Positions 34,318 through 43,011 of a stretch of 64,000 nt of DNA are shown in pieces. The stretch spans positions 163,328 through 227,327 of the forward strand of contig JAGABT010000001.1 of assembly GCA_017614505.1 (NCBI GenBank), written 5' to 3'. Source of the DNA: Selenomonadaceae bacterium (GTDB lineage: Bacteria > Bacillota > Negativicutes > Selenomonadales > Selenomonadaceae). Position 1 is the stretch's first letter. Each line of letters opens with the position of its first letter. A program made the translations under genes and the position numbers. The notes beneath the pieces were generated by a model, which worked only from the letters and a program-made list of their open reading frames with translations, did not search any database and was not told the origin of the DNA.

Positions 34318-34797
34318 TTAGAATTTTTTGCCGGTGAGTTCGAGCATGACCTCGCGCAGGATTTGGTTGCGCAGGCGGTCGAGATTGGTGAGAGCGGCGC
34401 ATTTCAGCATGCAGTGAATTTTTTCCATGTCAAGAGTGTCGGCAGCGGCGGCGTTCGGCAAAATGTAATAGCCGTTCTTGCGAATCGACGGTACAACGAC
34501 ATTAGCTATCCACTCTTGGAATTTCTTCGCATTGTCGTTGTTTGCCTTCATGGCGAGACGATAGACGAAATTTTCGGGAATGAAGTCGTCTTTCCCCACG
34601 GCGTGGGGAAAACCAAATTCCTTAAGGTAGCTGTTGATGCGCTCAATGCGAACGTACTCGACGCCATTTTTGAATTGTGTGATGCCGAGACCGTATCCCA
34701 CGTCCTCAACGTTGAAGCAAGCTGTGCCGTCTTTTTCCAAGCGACAGCGAACTCTGAAACCCTCGTCTTCGAATAACTGAATCACTCCAATTTCCAT
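34318..34797 (-). CDS. BRO-N domain protein, phage antirepressor-like
   Basis: 159 residues. The N-terminal 110 residues (VRCRLEKDGTACFNVEDVGY, YRLAMKANNDNAKKFQEWIA, VVVPSIRKNGYYIL) match the BRO family N-terminal domain found in phage antirepressors and in lone chromosomal copies. The C-terminal part has no clear domain. The ATG at 34797 has AAAGGAG upstream (spacing about 11 bases); the upstream TTG has no ribosome site. It is flanked by an AT-rich islet with strong opposing promoters, which suggests foreign origin. No other phage gene is nearby. Confidence 0.8.
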   Translation of the reverse strand: MEIGVIQLFEDEGFRVRCRLEKDGTACFNVEDVGYGLGITQFKNGVEYVRIERINSYLKEFGFPHAVGKDDFIPENFVYRLAMKANNDNAKKFQEWIANVVVPSIRKNGYYILPNAAAADTLDMEKIHCMLKCAALTNLDRLRNQILREVMLELTGKKF

Positions 34798-34823
34798 AAG
34801 ACAACCATCTCCTTTAATAAAGT

Positions 34824-34852
34824 TTGACAAAAACCTCCCCGCTTGCTATAAT
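34824..34852 (+). promoter_or_regulatory. Consensus promoter P1 (+)
   Basis: TTGACA (34824-34829), 17-bp spacer, TATAAT (34847-34852): a perfect sigma-70-type promoter. It points away from the BRO-N gene and toward the opposing BRO-N promoter 44 bases downstream. Confidence 0.8.
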
Positions 34853-34895
34853 TAAATTGATGTTAGATTTGCGGGCTTTTTATTTTGCCAATTAC

Positions 34896-34924
34896 ATTAT
34901 AGCCATTCCGCGATGAAACGTCAA
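34896..34924 (-). promoter_or_regulatory. BRO-N gene promoter
   Basis: On the minus strand TTGACG (34919-34924), 17-bp spacer, TATAAT (34896-34901). Transcription would start near 34889 and run through P1 into the BRO-N gene with a leader of about 90 nt. That leader contains a CCCGC/GCGGG pairing that could fold before the ribosome site. Confidence 0.75.
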
Positions 34925-34988
34925 ATTTTTTTGCCTAAAATTTTTCTCCTAAATAAAAAACCCTCCTTTACGATAAAAAGCCAAAATG

Positions 34989-35017
34989 TTGACAATCCAC
35001 CGCAAGCAGGGTATAAT
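34989..35017 (+). promoter_or_regulatory. Consensus promoter P2 (+) of candidate small RNA
   Basis: TTGACA (34989-34994), 17-bp spacer, TATAAT (35012-35017): a second perfect consensus promoter on the plus strand. No protein gene follows it; a terminator lies about 100 bases downstream. Confidence 0.8.
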
Positions 35018-35023
35018 TAATCT

Positions 35024-35141
35024 ATACTAAGATTAACTTTAGCCCTACTTTACGGTAGGTTAGATGTAGATTATGTTGACATTATAAACGGTTATTATAA
35101 AAAGGTCAAGTAGAAGAGCCGCTAAAAAAAGCGGTTTTTTT
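35024..35141 (+). ncRNA. Candidate small RNA between P2 and an intrinsic terminator
   Basis: This is the main content of the only long stretch without a protein gene (34798-35187). A transcript of about 118 nt would start near 35024. It could form CCTAC/GTAGG near 35046-35062 and ends in the terminator at 35119-35141. No ribosome site plus ORF of useful length lies in it. It does not match an RNA family I recognise. Transcription and identity are inferred from promoter and terminator only. Confidence 0.5.
35119..35141 (+). terminator. Intrinsic terminator of the candidate small RNA
   Basis: CCGCT (35119-35123) and AGCGG (35130-35134) form a stem with an all-A loop, followed by seven T (35135-35141). 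The orientation fits plus-strand transcripts from P1 or P2. Confidence 0.8.
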
Positions 35142-35152
35142 ACGCCCAAAAC

Positions 35153-35189
35153 AAAAACCCTCCGACCGATTTGCCGAAGGGCTTTTTTT
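35153..35189 (-). terminator. Bidirectional terminator at the csaB end
   Basis: CCCTCCG (35158-35164) and CGAAGGG (35175-35181) can pair, with A5 before and T7 after. On the minus strand it ends the secA-prfB-lmeA-DUF5693-csaB unit; on the plus strand it backs up the small RNA terminator. Confidence 0.7.
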
Positions 35190-36267
35190 ATTTTCTGAGC
35201 AGTTCAAGCGCCAGCCGCGCATTTTGCCGCGCCAGTTCGCGAAGGTTTTTCAGCAGCGATTCGTTGTGAAAATTCCCCGCGCTGAGCTTTGAGGTTACGG
35301 CGTCGAAGATTTTTTCCGCCGTCACGTCTGATAAATTTCCAACAGGTTTTTCGCCAATCGAGTCCAGAAATCTGTCAATTTTCGGGTCGTAGGAAATTCC
35401 CAGCATCGGCACGCTCATTACTCCGGCGAAAATCAGCGCGTGCAGGCGTATTCCTATCAGCGCGTCCAGGTTTCCGACGAGGCTCAAAATTTCTGCCGTG
35501 GAAAATTCTTCGTCAAGCACGGCGGCAGGATTTTTCATGAGCGCGGCGGTTTCTCTGGCGGCTTGAATGTCATTGGGGAACTGCATTGGTATGAAAATAA
35601 TCTGCGCGCCGGTTTCGCCAGCAAGCTTATCGAGAGCCTGCGCGAGGGCGCTTTGACAGTTCTGCCAGTCAATCCAGCGGCGGACTGATACGCCAATGAT
35701 TTTGCCGGATTTTTGAATTTGGTAGCGGGCGAGAATATTTTTACCGGCGTCGAGCGGCACGGGCTTAATCGCCAGCACAGGGTCGGCGGTACAGTAAACC
35801 GGCGGGCGCGTAATGTTCAGGCGCTGAAGTTCTTCAAGCGAGCCGTGGTCTCTTACCGTAATCAAGTTGACGCGGTTTAAAATAAAATTCATCAGCCATT
35901 TGGCAAGCCCGCCGCGAATAGGACCAATTCCCTGCGCGTAGAGCATGACTTTGCAGCCGAAAACTTTCGCCAGAAAAATAATTCCAAGATAGTAATACAA
36001 AGAGCGGCGGCTGGTGACGTTCTGCAGGAGACTTCCGCCGCCGCTAATCAGCAAATCAGCCGCACGAATTTTTTTGATAATCGTCCAAACGTCCAGCCAT
36101 GGCACTGCGTCGACGTGGTGGCGCTTTTTGGTGTACTCAGGGTCCAGCGAAATGACAGTAGCGTTGAGCGTGCCGCCTTCTTCGCGCAGAATTTCGAGCA
36201 TAGCCGCAAGCATAGCCTCATCGCCGCCATTTTTCGAGCCGTAGTAGCCGGAAATTAAAATGTCCAT
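35188..36267 (-). CDS. csaB: Polysaccharide pyruvyl transferase CsaB
   Basis: 359 residues. Adds ketal pyruvate to a cell-wall polymer, which in Gram-positive relatives creates the ligand of SLH domains and so anchors S-layer or outer-membrane proteins. GYYGSKNGGDEAMLAAMLEI, LLISGGGSLLQNVTSRRSL and YAQGIGPIRGG are typical. The ATG lies 6 bases after the DUF5693 gene, with AAGGAG about 14 bases upstream. Its pairing with a DUF5693 gene is common in Negativicutes and other Firmicutes, as I recall. Confidence 0.92.
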   Translation of the reverse strand: MDILISGYYGSKNGGDEAMLAAMLEILREEGGTLNATVISLDPEYTKKRHHVDAVPWLDVWTIIKKIRAADLLISGGGSLLQNVTSRRSLYYYLGIIFLAKVFGCKVMLYAQGIGPIRGGLAKWLMNFILNRVNLITVRDHGSLEELQRLNITRPPVYCTADPVLAIKPVPLDAGKNILARYQIQKSGKIIGVSVRRWIDWQNCQSALAQALDKLAGETGAQIIFIPMQFPNDIQAARETAALMKNPAAVLDEEFSTAEILSLVGNLDALIGIRLHALIFAGVMSVPMLGISYDPKIDRFLDSIGEKPVGNLSDVTAEKIFDAVTSKLSAGNFHNESLLKNLRELARQNARLALELLRK

Positions 36268-36272
36268 GCGAC

Positions 36273-38303
36273 TCAGTTAAACTCCTTACGCCAGACGAAA
36301 TTTATCAGCAAAACCAGAACCGCGCCAATCGCCGCGCCAGGCAGTACGCCATCGACGCCGCGCAGGAACGACATTAAAATCGGCGTCCGCATGTGCGCGA
36401 AAGTTTCTACCATTGAACTCTGCCCGACCGTCGCCAGTATCGTCAGTCCAAGACAAATCGATTTTGGAAATCTTTGCAGGAAAGCCGCTATCGCCAGCAC
36501 AAACGCGGGGTGCCCTATGAAAATTTCCTTCGAGCGCGGGCGTGCGTAGAAAAACTGCTCCAGCATCGACCGAATCTGAATTTCCGCACCGGAGACCGGC
36601 ATTCCCGCCGTATGTCCACTCCGCGCGATTAAAACTACGAACGCGCCAATTACCGCGAAAATTCCCAGCAAAACTTTTACCGTGACGGTTGCGTTCAGCA
36701 TTTCTTTTATCTGCTGCGTCGCCGGCACGTTCAGCCGCACTTCGTCTATGACGTTGAACCGCTGCAAAAATGCGAAGCCGACCAGAATCAGCGGCAGGAT
36801 AAACGTCAGCTTTATCCCGCGGAAAATCTGGAACTCCAGGAAAAATTCCACGTCTGACAGCGCGCCAGACAGATACGCCGCGCCAATCATCGAAAGTGCG
36901 CTCGTGACCAGCAGTGCCAGCACGCCAGCCAAAATTAACTGCGCCGTCGACAAATTTGCCGGACGGTTGAATCTCAGCCGGTCGAGCTGCCAGATAACCG
37001 CCAGCGCCGGAAATAAATTCGCGCTCATAAGCGCCGCAACCAGTCGGACTTTTCCGCCCGCGCCCATCAGAATCGGCACCGCCGCCACTACCGACAGCAC
37101 CGCCAGAATTATCAGCTGCGAATTTGGATTGGCGTTGACGCGCCGCGAAATCAGCGACAGGTACAGAATTGCCGCCGCCAGCGCGCCGATTATCACCAGC
37201 AGGCGCAGGATTTTATTCGGATAATAATTTTCAAAAGTATCCGCGCGCCCGAAGGTGTAGCCGTAAGTTTTGAGCTTATCGCGCGTCTCGCTGATGTACT
37301 TCAGATTAGTTTCGAGGAGCGTCATATCCGGCGCGGGCTTCTCGAATGTGCGGAAAAGATTAATTCTGATATTCCTTTCGCGGTCAGTCGTCGACCAGCG
37401 GTTTACCAGCGTGCCAATTTGCAAACGCGGCTGTTCGTCCTTCGGCACGGCGTACAGGCGCGCAACTTTGTTGTAACCAATTTTCTGCGCGAGTTCCGGC
37501 ATACCTGTCTGCGGATAAAACTGCAGCTGGCTTGTATGTTCAATCACGCCGAGGATTAAGCCGCGCTTTTTAAATTCCGTCGCCGTCACGTCAATGCAGT
37601 CGGACGCGCCGAGAATTTCGGGACCGTCGAAAACAATTTCGGAAATTGGATAGCCTTCGATTCGGTCGAAAACTGCGCGAACATCTTCCACGGTGCATTT
37701 CTGGAAATTGAACGGGCGCGCTAAAATTAAAAATCCAGCGTCTTTGGCAGTCTCAAGCTCGGCGGTAGAAATTCCAATCGGCATGGACATGAACGCGCCA
37801 AACTGCGCCTTGACTTCCAGAACTTCCGCGTCGCCAATCGAAAAACTTTTAACGCGGTCTTCACCGAGGCGGCGGATTAAATCGCCCTTCGCCTCTTCGT
37901 AGCTGTCAAGATCCCGCCCGATAATGTAGGTGTACGCGGGGTCGATAGCGCCGAGGTCGACGGCCTGACGCCAGAGAATGCTGTTGAGCGCGCCGCTGTG
38001 GTAATTGGCGATAATGTCGCTGCCGTAAACCGCGATGACTTTGCCGGCGCGGGTGAGTTTTTCAAAAGTCGTGTCGTAAATCGCCAGCGAAGTTATACCG
38101 GCGGATTTGAACTGCTGAAGGACTTCGCCGAAATCCAGACCTTCGCGCTCGGCGAGGTTGCGCAGGCTGTCGTAGTCCATTGCCATATCGACCTGCGAAT
38201 TGTGAACTTCGACGGCGTGGCGCTGACCGGCGATAACCAGCGAGGCGATTAACCCTGCGGCGATTATCAGCAGCAAAATTCTGTTGTATGCAAAAACTCT
38301 CAT
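36273..38303 (-). CDS. DUF5693 family membrane protein
   Basis: 676 residues. An N-terminal helix (ILLLIIAAGLIASLVIAG) and an extracytoplasmic domain of about 330 residues (LDFGEVLQQFKSAGITSLAI, VFDGPEILGASDCIDVTATE) are followed by about eight membrane segments in the second half. This is the DUF5693 plan. Its place next to csaB suggests a part in making or exporting the pyruvylated wall polymer; that is inference. Confidence 0.8.
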   Translation of the reverse strand: MRVFAYNRILLLIIAAGLIASLVIAGQRHAVEVHNSQVDMAMDYDSLRNLAEREGLDFGEVLQQFKSAGITSLAIYDTTFEKLTRAGKVIAVYGSDIIANYHSGALNSILWRQAVDLGAIDPAYTYIIGRDLDSYEEAKGDLIRRLGEDRVKSFSIGDAEVLEVKAQFGAFMSMPIGISTAELETAKDAGFLILARPFNFQKCTVEDVRAVFDRIEGYPISEIVFDGPEILGASDCIDVTATEFKKRGLILGVIEHTSQLQFYPQTGMPELAQKIGYNKVARLYAVPKDEQPRLQIGTLVNRWSTTDRERNIRINLFRTFEKPAPDMTLLETNLKYISETRDKLKTYGYTFGRADTFENYYPNKILRLLVIIGALAAAILYLSLISRRVNANPNSQLIILAVLSVVAAVPILMGAGGKVRLVAALMSANLFPALAVIWQLDRLRFNRPANLSTAQLILAGVLALLVTSALSMIGAAYLSGALSDVEFFLEFQIFRGIKLTFILPLILVGFAFLQRFNVIDEVRLNVPATQQIKEMLNATVTVKVLLGIFAVIGAFVVLIARSGHTAGMPVSGAEIQIRSMLEQFFYARPRSKEIFIGHPAFVLAIAAFLQRFPKSICLGLTILATVGQSSMVETFAHMRTPILMSFLRGVDGVLPGAAIGAVLVLLINFVWRKEFN

Positions 38304-38306
38304 ATC

Positions 38307-39017
38307 TTACCTGCGCACCGCCGTCACGATAACTTCACCGTCGCGCATTTCCACGGCGTCGAACCTGAGACCAAGCGGCAGAATCGAGCTGTCAAGAATT
38401 TTCACGTCGCCCATCAGCACGTCAAGGTTGACGCGGCGCAGAATCGCATTGCTGTCGAGGCGCGTCATGTGGAACAAAACGTCGCCGTTGCTCACGGTAA
38501 AAATTCCGGCAACGTCAAGGTCGACGTTCCTGCCGAGAAATTTCGTGCGGGCGCTTGCCTTAACTTCGTCGGGGTAAACTTTAACGGTCGGCGCTTCGAG
38601 CTTGCTTTCTTTGGCGGCGATAAAATTTCTGAGTTCGTCCTCGGTAACGGTGCCGCGCAGTTCGATTTGGTCGGCGTGCTTGAGGATTTTGTGCATACGC
38701 TCGCTGGCTGTGAGATTTTTGCTGGGGATAAGCAGTTCGGTAATGTTGAGGCTGACTTTTTCGCCGTCGAGCGTGAGGTTTTTGAAATTCATTTCGCCGA
38801 GCGTGGCAGCGCTGGCGGTAGCGTGAACTTTTTCAATTTCGCCGAGCGCAACTTTGGCGTTGGGGTTGGAACTGAGAATCACGTCGACTTCCTGCGCGGC
38901 AGTGGCGTTGACGATTTGTTCTTCGAGAATCTGCGCGACTGTGCCTGGCAGGACGAAATTCAGCAGTGCCAGCAAAATCGCCAGCAGAATCACAATCAGC
39001 GCTAAAAATTTTTTCAT
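38307..39017 (-). CDS. DUF2993 / LmeA-like exported protein
   Basis: 236 residues. A signal or anchor helix (FLALIVILLAILLALLNFVL) is followed by a DUF2993 domain (KVHATASAATLGEMNFKNLT, GDVLFHMTRLDSNAILRRVN). The family includes mycobacterial LmeA, an envelope phospholipid-binding mannosyl-lipid factor; a lipid-binding role here is only a family-level guess. GGAGG lies 7 bases before the ATG. Confidence 0.8.
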   Translation of the reverse strand: MKKFLALIVILLAILLALLNFVLPGTVAQILEEQIVNATAAQEVDVILSSNPNAKVALGEIEKVHATASAATLGEMNFKNLTLDGEKVSLNITELLIPSKNLTASERMHKILKHADQIELRGTVTEDELRNFIAAKESKLEAPTVKVYPDEVKASARTKFLGRNVDLDVAGIFTVSNGDVLFHMTRLDSNAILRRVNLDVLMGDVKILDSSILPLGLRFDAVEMRDGEVIVTAVRR

Positions 39018-39101
39018 TTTAAGTCCTCCGAGTCAGCGAGGCGCAGGATATTTTCCGACGCCGCCGGATAAATTTTCAAGATTTCCTGCCGCGAAAAAAG
39101 T

Positions 39102-40209
39102 TTACACGGCGACGTTGGCTTTCATAGCCAGAAACGCGCGGATAAAATTGTCGAGTTCGCCGTCCATAACCGCCTGCACGTTGCCTGTTTCTTCGCCGGT
39201 GCGCAAATCCTTAACCATGGTGTAGGGCTGGAAAACGTAGGAGCGAATCTGGCTGCCCCATTCGATTTTCATGCGATCGCCTTCGAGCTTTGCAATTTCA
39301 GCTTCCTTTTTTTCGAGTTCGAGTTCAAAAAGTTTCGCGCGGAGCATTCTCATACACTGCTCGCGGTTCTGAATCTGGGAGCGCTCATTCTGGCACTGGA
39401 CGACGATACCAGTTGGAATGTGCGTCATGCGGACGGCGGAGGAAGTTTTGTTAATGTGCTGCCCGCCAGCGCCGGACGCGCGGTAGGTGTCGACGCGAAC
39501 GTCCGCCATGTTAATATCGACTTCAACGGCATCGTCGATTTCCGGCATGATGTCGCAGGCGGAAAAAGACGTGTGGCGGCGCGCGTTTGAATCGAAGGGC
39601 GAAATTCTGACGAGGCGGTGGATACCTTTCTCGGATTTGAGAAAACCGTAGGCGTTGTGCCCCTTGATAAAGAGCGTGACGGATTTGACGCCGGCTTCGT
39701 CGCCAGGCAGAATGTCGGCGGTCTCAACGGTAAAGCCGTGGCGTTCAGCCCAGCGCACGTACATGCGAAGGAGCATTTGAGTCCAGTCCTGCGCCTCGGT
39801 ACCGCCAGCGCCCGCGTGGAGCGTCAGAATGGCGTTGTTGGCGTCGTAGGGTTCGCTCAAGAGAATTTCTAAGCGCAGATTTTCCAGACCGTCTTTGATA
39901 GCGGAAATTTCAGCGGCGATGTCGGCTTCCTGCGAAGAATCGTCTTCCTCCAGCGCGAGTTCCAGAAGAGTCTGCGCGTCGTCGTACTTAGCGACGAGGT
40001 TTTTGTAGGTATCGACGCCGGATTTTATACCGTTGAGTTCCTGCGTAATGGCTTGAGCGGTTTCGGGATTGTCCCAGAAAGTCGGCTCGCCCATTTTGTA
40101 TTCGAGTTCGGCGATTTTTTCTTCCTTGCGGGCGATGTCAAAGTGAATCCCCCATTTCATTCAGCTTTTCGCGCAGAGCAGTCAGCTCCACTTTTTTATC
40201 TTCAAGCAT
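39102..40209 (-). CDS. prfB: Peptide chain release factor 2, with programmed +1 frameshift
   Basis: About 368 residues after frameshifting. It recognises UGA and UAA. The SPF tripeptide (RISPFDSNARRHTSF) and catalytic GGQ (SGAGGQHINKTSSAVR) are present. The gene begins at ATG 40209 (AGGAAG 8 bases upstream) as MLEDKKVELTALREK..., meets an in-frame UGA at codon 24 in CTT TGA C, and continues in the +1 frame as DIARKEEKIAEL. This is the known autoregulatory site: low RF2 allows slippage at the CUU. It lies 17 bases after secA. Confidence 0.95.
40138..40155 (-). other. RF2 recoding site (internal SD, CUU UGA C)
   Basis: On the minus strand GGGGG acts as internal Shine-Dalgarno, followed by ATTCA and CTTTGAC; the UGA is at 40138-40140. 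The spacer between the G run and CUU is 5 bases, longer than the 3 in E. coli. Confidence 0.88.
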
Positions 40210-40226
40210 TTAATCACTTCCTAAAA

Positions 40227-42758
40227 TTATTTCCCGCGCCCGCAGCAGTTTTTGTACTTTTTGCCGGAGCCGCAGGGGCATGGGTCATTCCTGCCAATTT
40301 TTGTACCGTCAGCATTTTTGGGCGTCTTTTGAGATTCAGCGGGACTGGACTCGCCGCCGTGAGACGCCTGCGCAGTTTGCAGTCTGTCCTGAACTTTCTG
40401 TTCCTCCTGCGAAACTATCGCTACGTGGTAAATCAGCGCCGCTATCTGATCCTGAATCGCCGCCTCCATTTCCTCGAACATTGTCAGCGCTTCGATTTTG
40501 TATTCGACGAGCGGATTTCTTTGCCCGTACGCGCGCAGGTTAATTCCCTCGCGGAGCATATCCATATGGTCAAGGTGTTCCATCCACTTGTTGTCGACGA
40601 CGCGCAGCATAATCACGCGCTCCAGTTCGCGCATGGTTTCTTCGCCGAAAGTCTGTTCACGCAATTTGTAATTGTCGGCGGCAACCTTTTCCAGATATTC
40701 CTTGAGTTCGTCGCGGCTGAGTTTTTCCAGTTCGGAAAGCTGAAGCTGTCCTGGCGCGGCGTAAATTTTTTCGGCGTCGCGAATGAGTTCGTTAAGCTGC
40801 CATTCTTCGGGGTAAAGTTTCTCGTTGGCGTACTGATTCAGCTCCGCCTTGATAATGTGGTTGACCATTCCAACGATATTTTCGCGCAGATTGTCGCCGT
40901 TGAGAATTTTTTTGCGCTCGCCGTAAATAACTTCGCGCTGCTGATTCATAACGTCATCGTATTCCAGCACGTGCTTGCGAATGTCGAAGTTGCGCGCCTC
41001 AACTTTTTTCTGCGCGTGCTCAATCGATTTGGTTATCAGCGAATGTTCAATCGGCTCATCTTCCTCCATACCGAGCTTGTCCATGATTTTGGCAACGTTG
41101 TCGGACGCGAACAGCCGCATCAAATCATCTTCGAGCGACAGGAAAAATCTTGACGCGCCTGGGTCGCCCTGCCTGCCGGAACGCCCGCGCAGCTGGTTAT
41201 CAATGCGCCGAGATTCGTGCCGCTCCGTGCCGACGATAAACAAGCCGCCCAATTCTGGAACGCCTTCGCCGAGCTTAATATCAGTGCCGCGCCCCGCCAT
41301 ATTCGTAGCGATTGTCACGGCATTTTTCTGACCGGCGTCCGCAACGATTTGCGCTTCCTTTTCGTGGAACTTAGCATTCAGAACGCTGTGGGGAATACCG
41401 CGCTTGCGCAGAATGGCGCTGAGTTCCTCGGACTGCGTGATTGAAGTCGTGCCGATAAGCACCGGCTGCCCCTTCGAGTGAATTTCTTCGACGAACTGCC
41501 CGACGGCTTTATATTTGGCGCGCTTGTTTTTGTAGATAACATCGGGGTGGTCGATTCGCTTAACCGGCATATTCGTGGGAACGACGATAACCGGCAGGTG
41601 GTAAATTTTCAGGAATTCGTCTTCCTCGGTCTTAGCGGTACCAGTCATACCGGCGAGCTTTTTGTACATGCGGAAATAATTCTGGAAAGTTATAGTGGCG
41701 AGCGTCTGAGATTCGCGGCGAATTCGCACGCCTTCCTTAGCCTCAATCGCCTGGTGAAGACCGTCGGAATATCTGCGCCCAGTCATGAGCCTGCCGGTAA
41801 ATTCGTCGACGATAATAATTTCATCGTCGCGGACAACGTAATCACGGTCGCGTTTCATGAGCGCCTTAGCTCGGAGCGCGGCGGTGAAGCAGTGAGAGAG
41901 CTCGATATTTTCCGGCGCGTAGAGATTTGTGATACCTAGGCGCTTTTCCATTTTCTGAATGACTTCATCTTTGGGCGAAACGGTTTTCTGCTTTTCGTCG
42001 ACGGTGTAATCCTCGCCCTCCTTCAAATCCACGACAGCGCGTGCCATAATCGCATACATTTCGGTAGACTTCGCGCCTGGACCGGAAATAATCAGCGGGG
42101 TGCGAGCCTCGTCAATCAGAATCGAATCAACCTCGTCAACGATAGCGTAATGGAGCGGGCGCTGAACCATTTGCTCCTGATGAACAACCATGTTATCGCG
42201 CAGGTAGTCGAAACCGAACTCGTTGTTGGTGCCGAAAGTCACGTCGCAGCCGTAGGAATATTTGCGTTCGGGAAAATCCATATCGTGGATAATCAGCCCG
42301 ACGCTCAAGCCTAGGAAACTGTAAAGCCGCCCCATCCATTCGCTGTCGCGTTTCGCAAGGTAATCGTTGACGGTTACGACGTGGACGCCGTTGCCAGTGA
42401 GCGCGTTCAGATAAACGGGCAGCGTCGCCACGAGAGTTTTGCCTTCGCCGGTTTTCATTTCAGCGATTTTGCCTTCGTGCAGACAAATTCCGCCAATCAG
42501 CTGAACGTCGAAGTGGCGCATTCCCAGAACTCTGCGCGAGGCTTCACGGGTTACGGCAAAGGCTTCGGGCAGAATATCTTCAAGCGTCTCGCCGTTACGC
42601 AGGCGTTCGCGAAAAACTTCAGTGGAGCCGGTCAGTTTATCGTCAGTGTAATTTTGCATCGTAGCTTCGAGCGCGTTGATTTTGTCGACAGTCTTGCGCA
42701 TTCGCTTAATTTCTTTGTCATTGTTATCGCCGAGAAATCTTTTCAGAAAGCCAAACAA
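40227..42758 (-). CDS. secA: Preprotein translocase ATPase SecA
   Basis: About 843 residues. The motor of Sec export. Walker [16 protein letters not shown], the [19 protein letters not shown] segment, [25 protein letters not shown], and the C-terminal zinc-binding SEC-C tail [13 protein letters not shown] are present. The start is the TTG at 42758, with AAGGAG 8 bases upstream, giving [14 protein letters not shown]...; the GTG 9 bases earlier touches the ribosome site. It leads the secA-prfB-lmeA-DUF5693-csaB unit. Confidence 0.97.
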   Translation of the reverse strand: MFGFLKRFLGDNNDKEIKRMRKTVDKINALEATMQNYTDDKLTGSTEVFRERLRNGETLEDILPEAFAVTREASRRVLGMRHFDVQLIGGICLHEGKIAEMKTGEGKTLVATLPVYLNALTGNGVHVVTVNDYLAKRDSEWMGRLYSFLGLSVGLIIHDMDFPERKYSYGCDVTFGTNNEFGFDYLRDNMVVHQEQMVQRPLHYAIVDEVDSILIDEARTPLIISGPGAKSTEMYAIMARAVVDLKEGEDYTVDEKQKTVSPKDEVIQKMEKRLGITNLYAPENIELSHCFTAALRAKALMKRDRDYVVRDDEIIIVDEFTGRLMTGRRYSDGLHQAIEAKEGVRIRRESQTLATITFQNYFRMYKKLAGMTGTAKTEEDEFLKIYHLPVIVVPTNMPVKRIDHPDVIYKNKRAKYKAVGQFVEEIHSKGQPVLIGTTSITQSEELSAILRKRGIPHSVLNAKFHEKEAQIVADAGQKNAVTIATNMAGRGTDIKLGEGVPELGGLFIVGTERHESRRIDNQLRGRSGRQGDPGASRFFLSLEDDLMRLFASDNVAKIMDKLGMEEDEPIEHSLITKSIEHAQKKVEARNFDIRKHVLEYDDVMNQQREVIYGERKKILNGDNLRENIVGMVNHIIKAELNQYANEKLYPEEWQLNELIRDAEKIYAAPGQLQLSELEKLSRDELKEYLEKVAADNYKLREQTFGEETMRELERVIMLRVVDNKWMEHLDHMDMLREGINLRAYGQRNPLVEYKIEALTMFEEMEAAIQDQIAALIYHVAIVSQEEQKVQDRLQTAQASHGGESSPAESQKTPKNADGTKIGRNDPCPCGSGKKYKNCCGRGK

Positions 42759-42789
42759 ATTCTTCACTCCTTCGCAAAAAATTTTTCGG

Positions 42790-42830
42790 CAGTTATTATA
42801 GCAGGTTCGTCAAAATTAGTACACAAAAAA
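42790..42830 (-). promoter_or_regulatory. secA promoter with block shared with fur
   Basis: Minus strand: GTGTACTAATTTTGACGAAC followed by CTGCTATAAT, with the -10 at 42795-42800. The block matches the one before fur over about 30 bases with few differences, including a T-run just upstream. Confidence 0.6.
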
Positions 42831-42844
42831 ATAACGAGCTAAAT

Positions 42845-43011
42845 AAAAAGAGGCCGCCATGGACGGCGGCCTGCGCGGCTTGCGTAGCAAGGCGTGCTTT
42901 CTTAGTCCGCCAGCTCACATGGATGTGAGCGAAGCGGGCATGTCTTTCTTTGCCAGCAGCAACTGCTCTTACTCATCGCAGTTGCACTTTCTCCCAGAAA
43001 GAAATGCTGAA
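42845..43011 (-). repeat. Three-hairpin repeat, copy R4 (after the 1131-residue RTX gene)
   Basis: It abuts the stop of the RTX-like gene. On the plus strand: GGCCGCC-ATGGAC-GGCGGCC (42852-42871), CTCAC-ATGGAT-GTGAG, then a degenerate third hairpin with an extra GCAACTGC/GCAGTTGC pair. Confidence 0.85.

Noticed and set aside
34913..35020. 35-codon plus-strand ORF between P1 and P2
   Set aside because: No ribosome site, and its end overlaps the P2 promoter; composition gives no sign of a real peptide.
39102..40160. prfB as a gene lacking its start
   Set aside because: The missing N-terminus is supplied through the programmed +1 frameshift at CUU UGA C, so the gene is intact.
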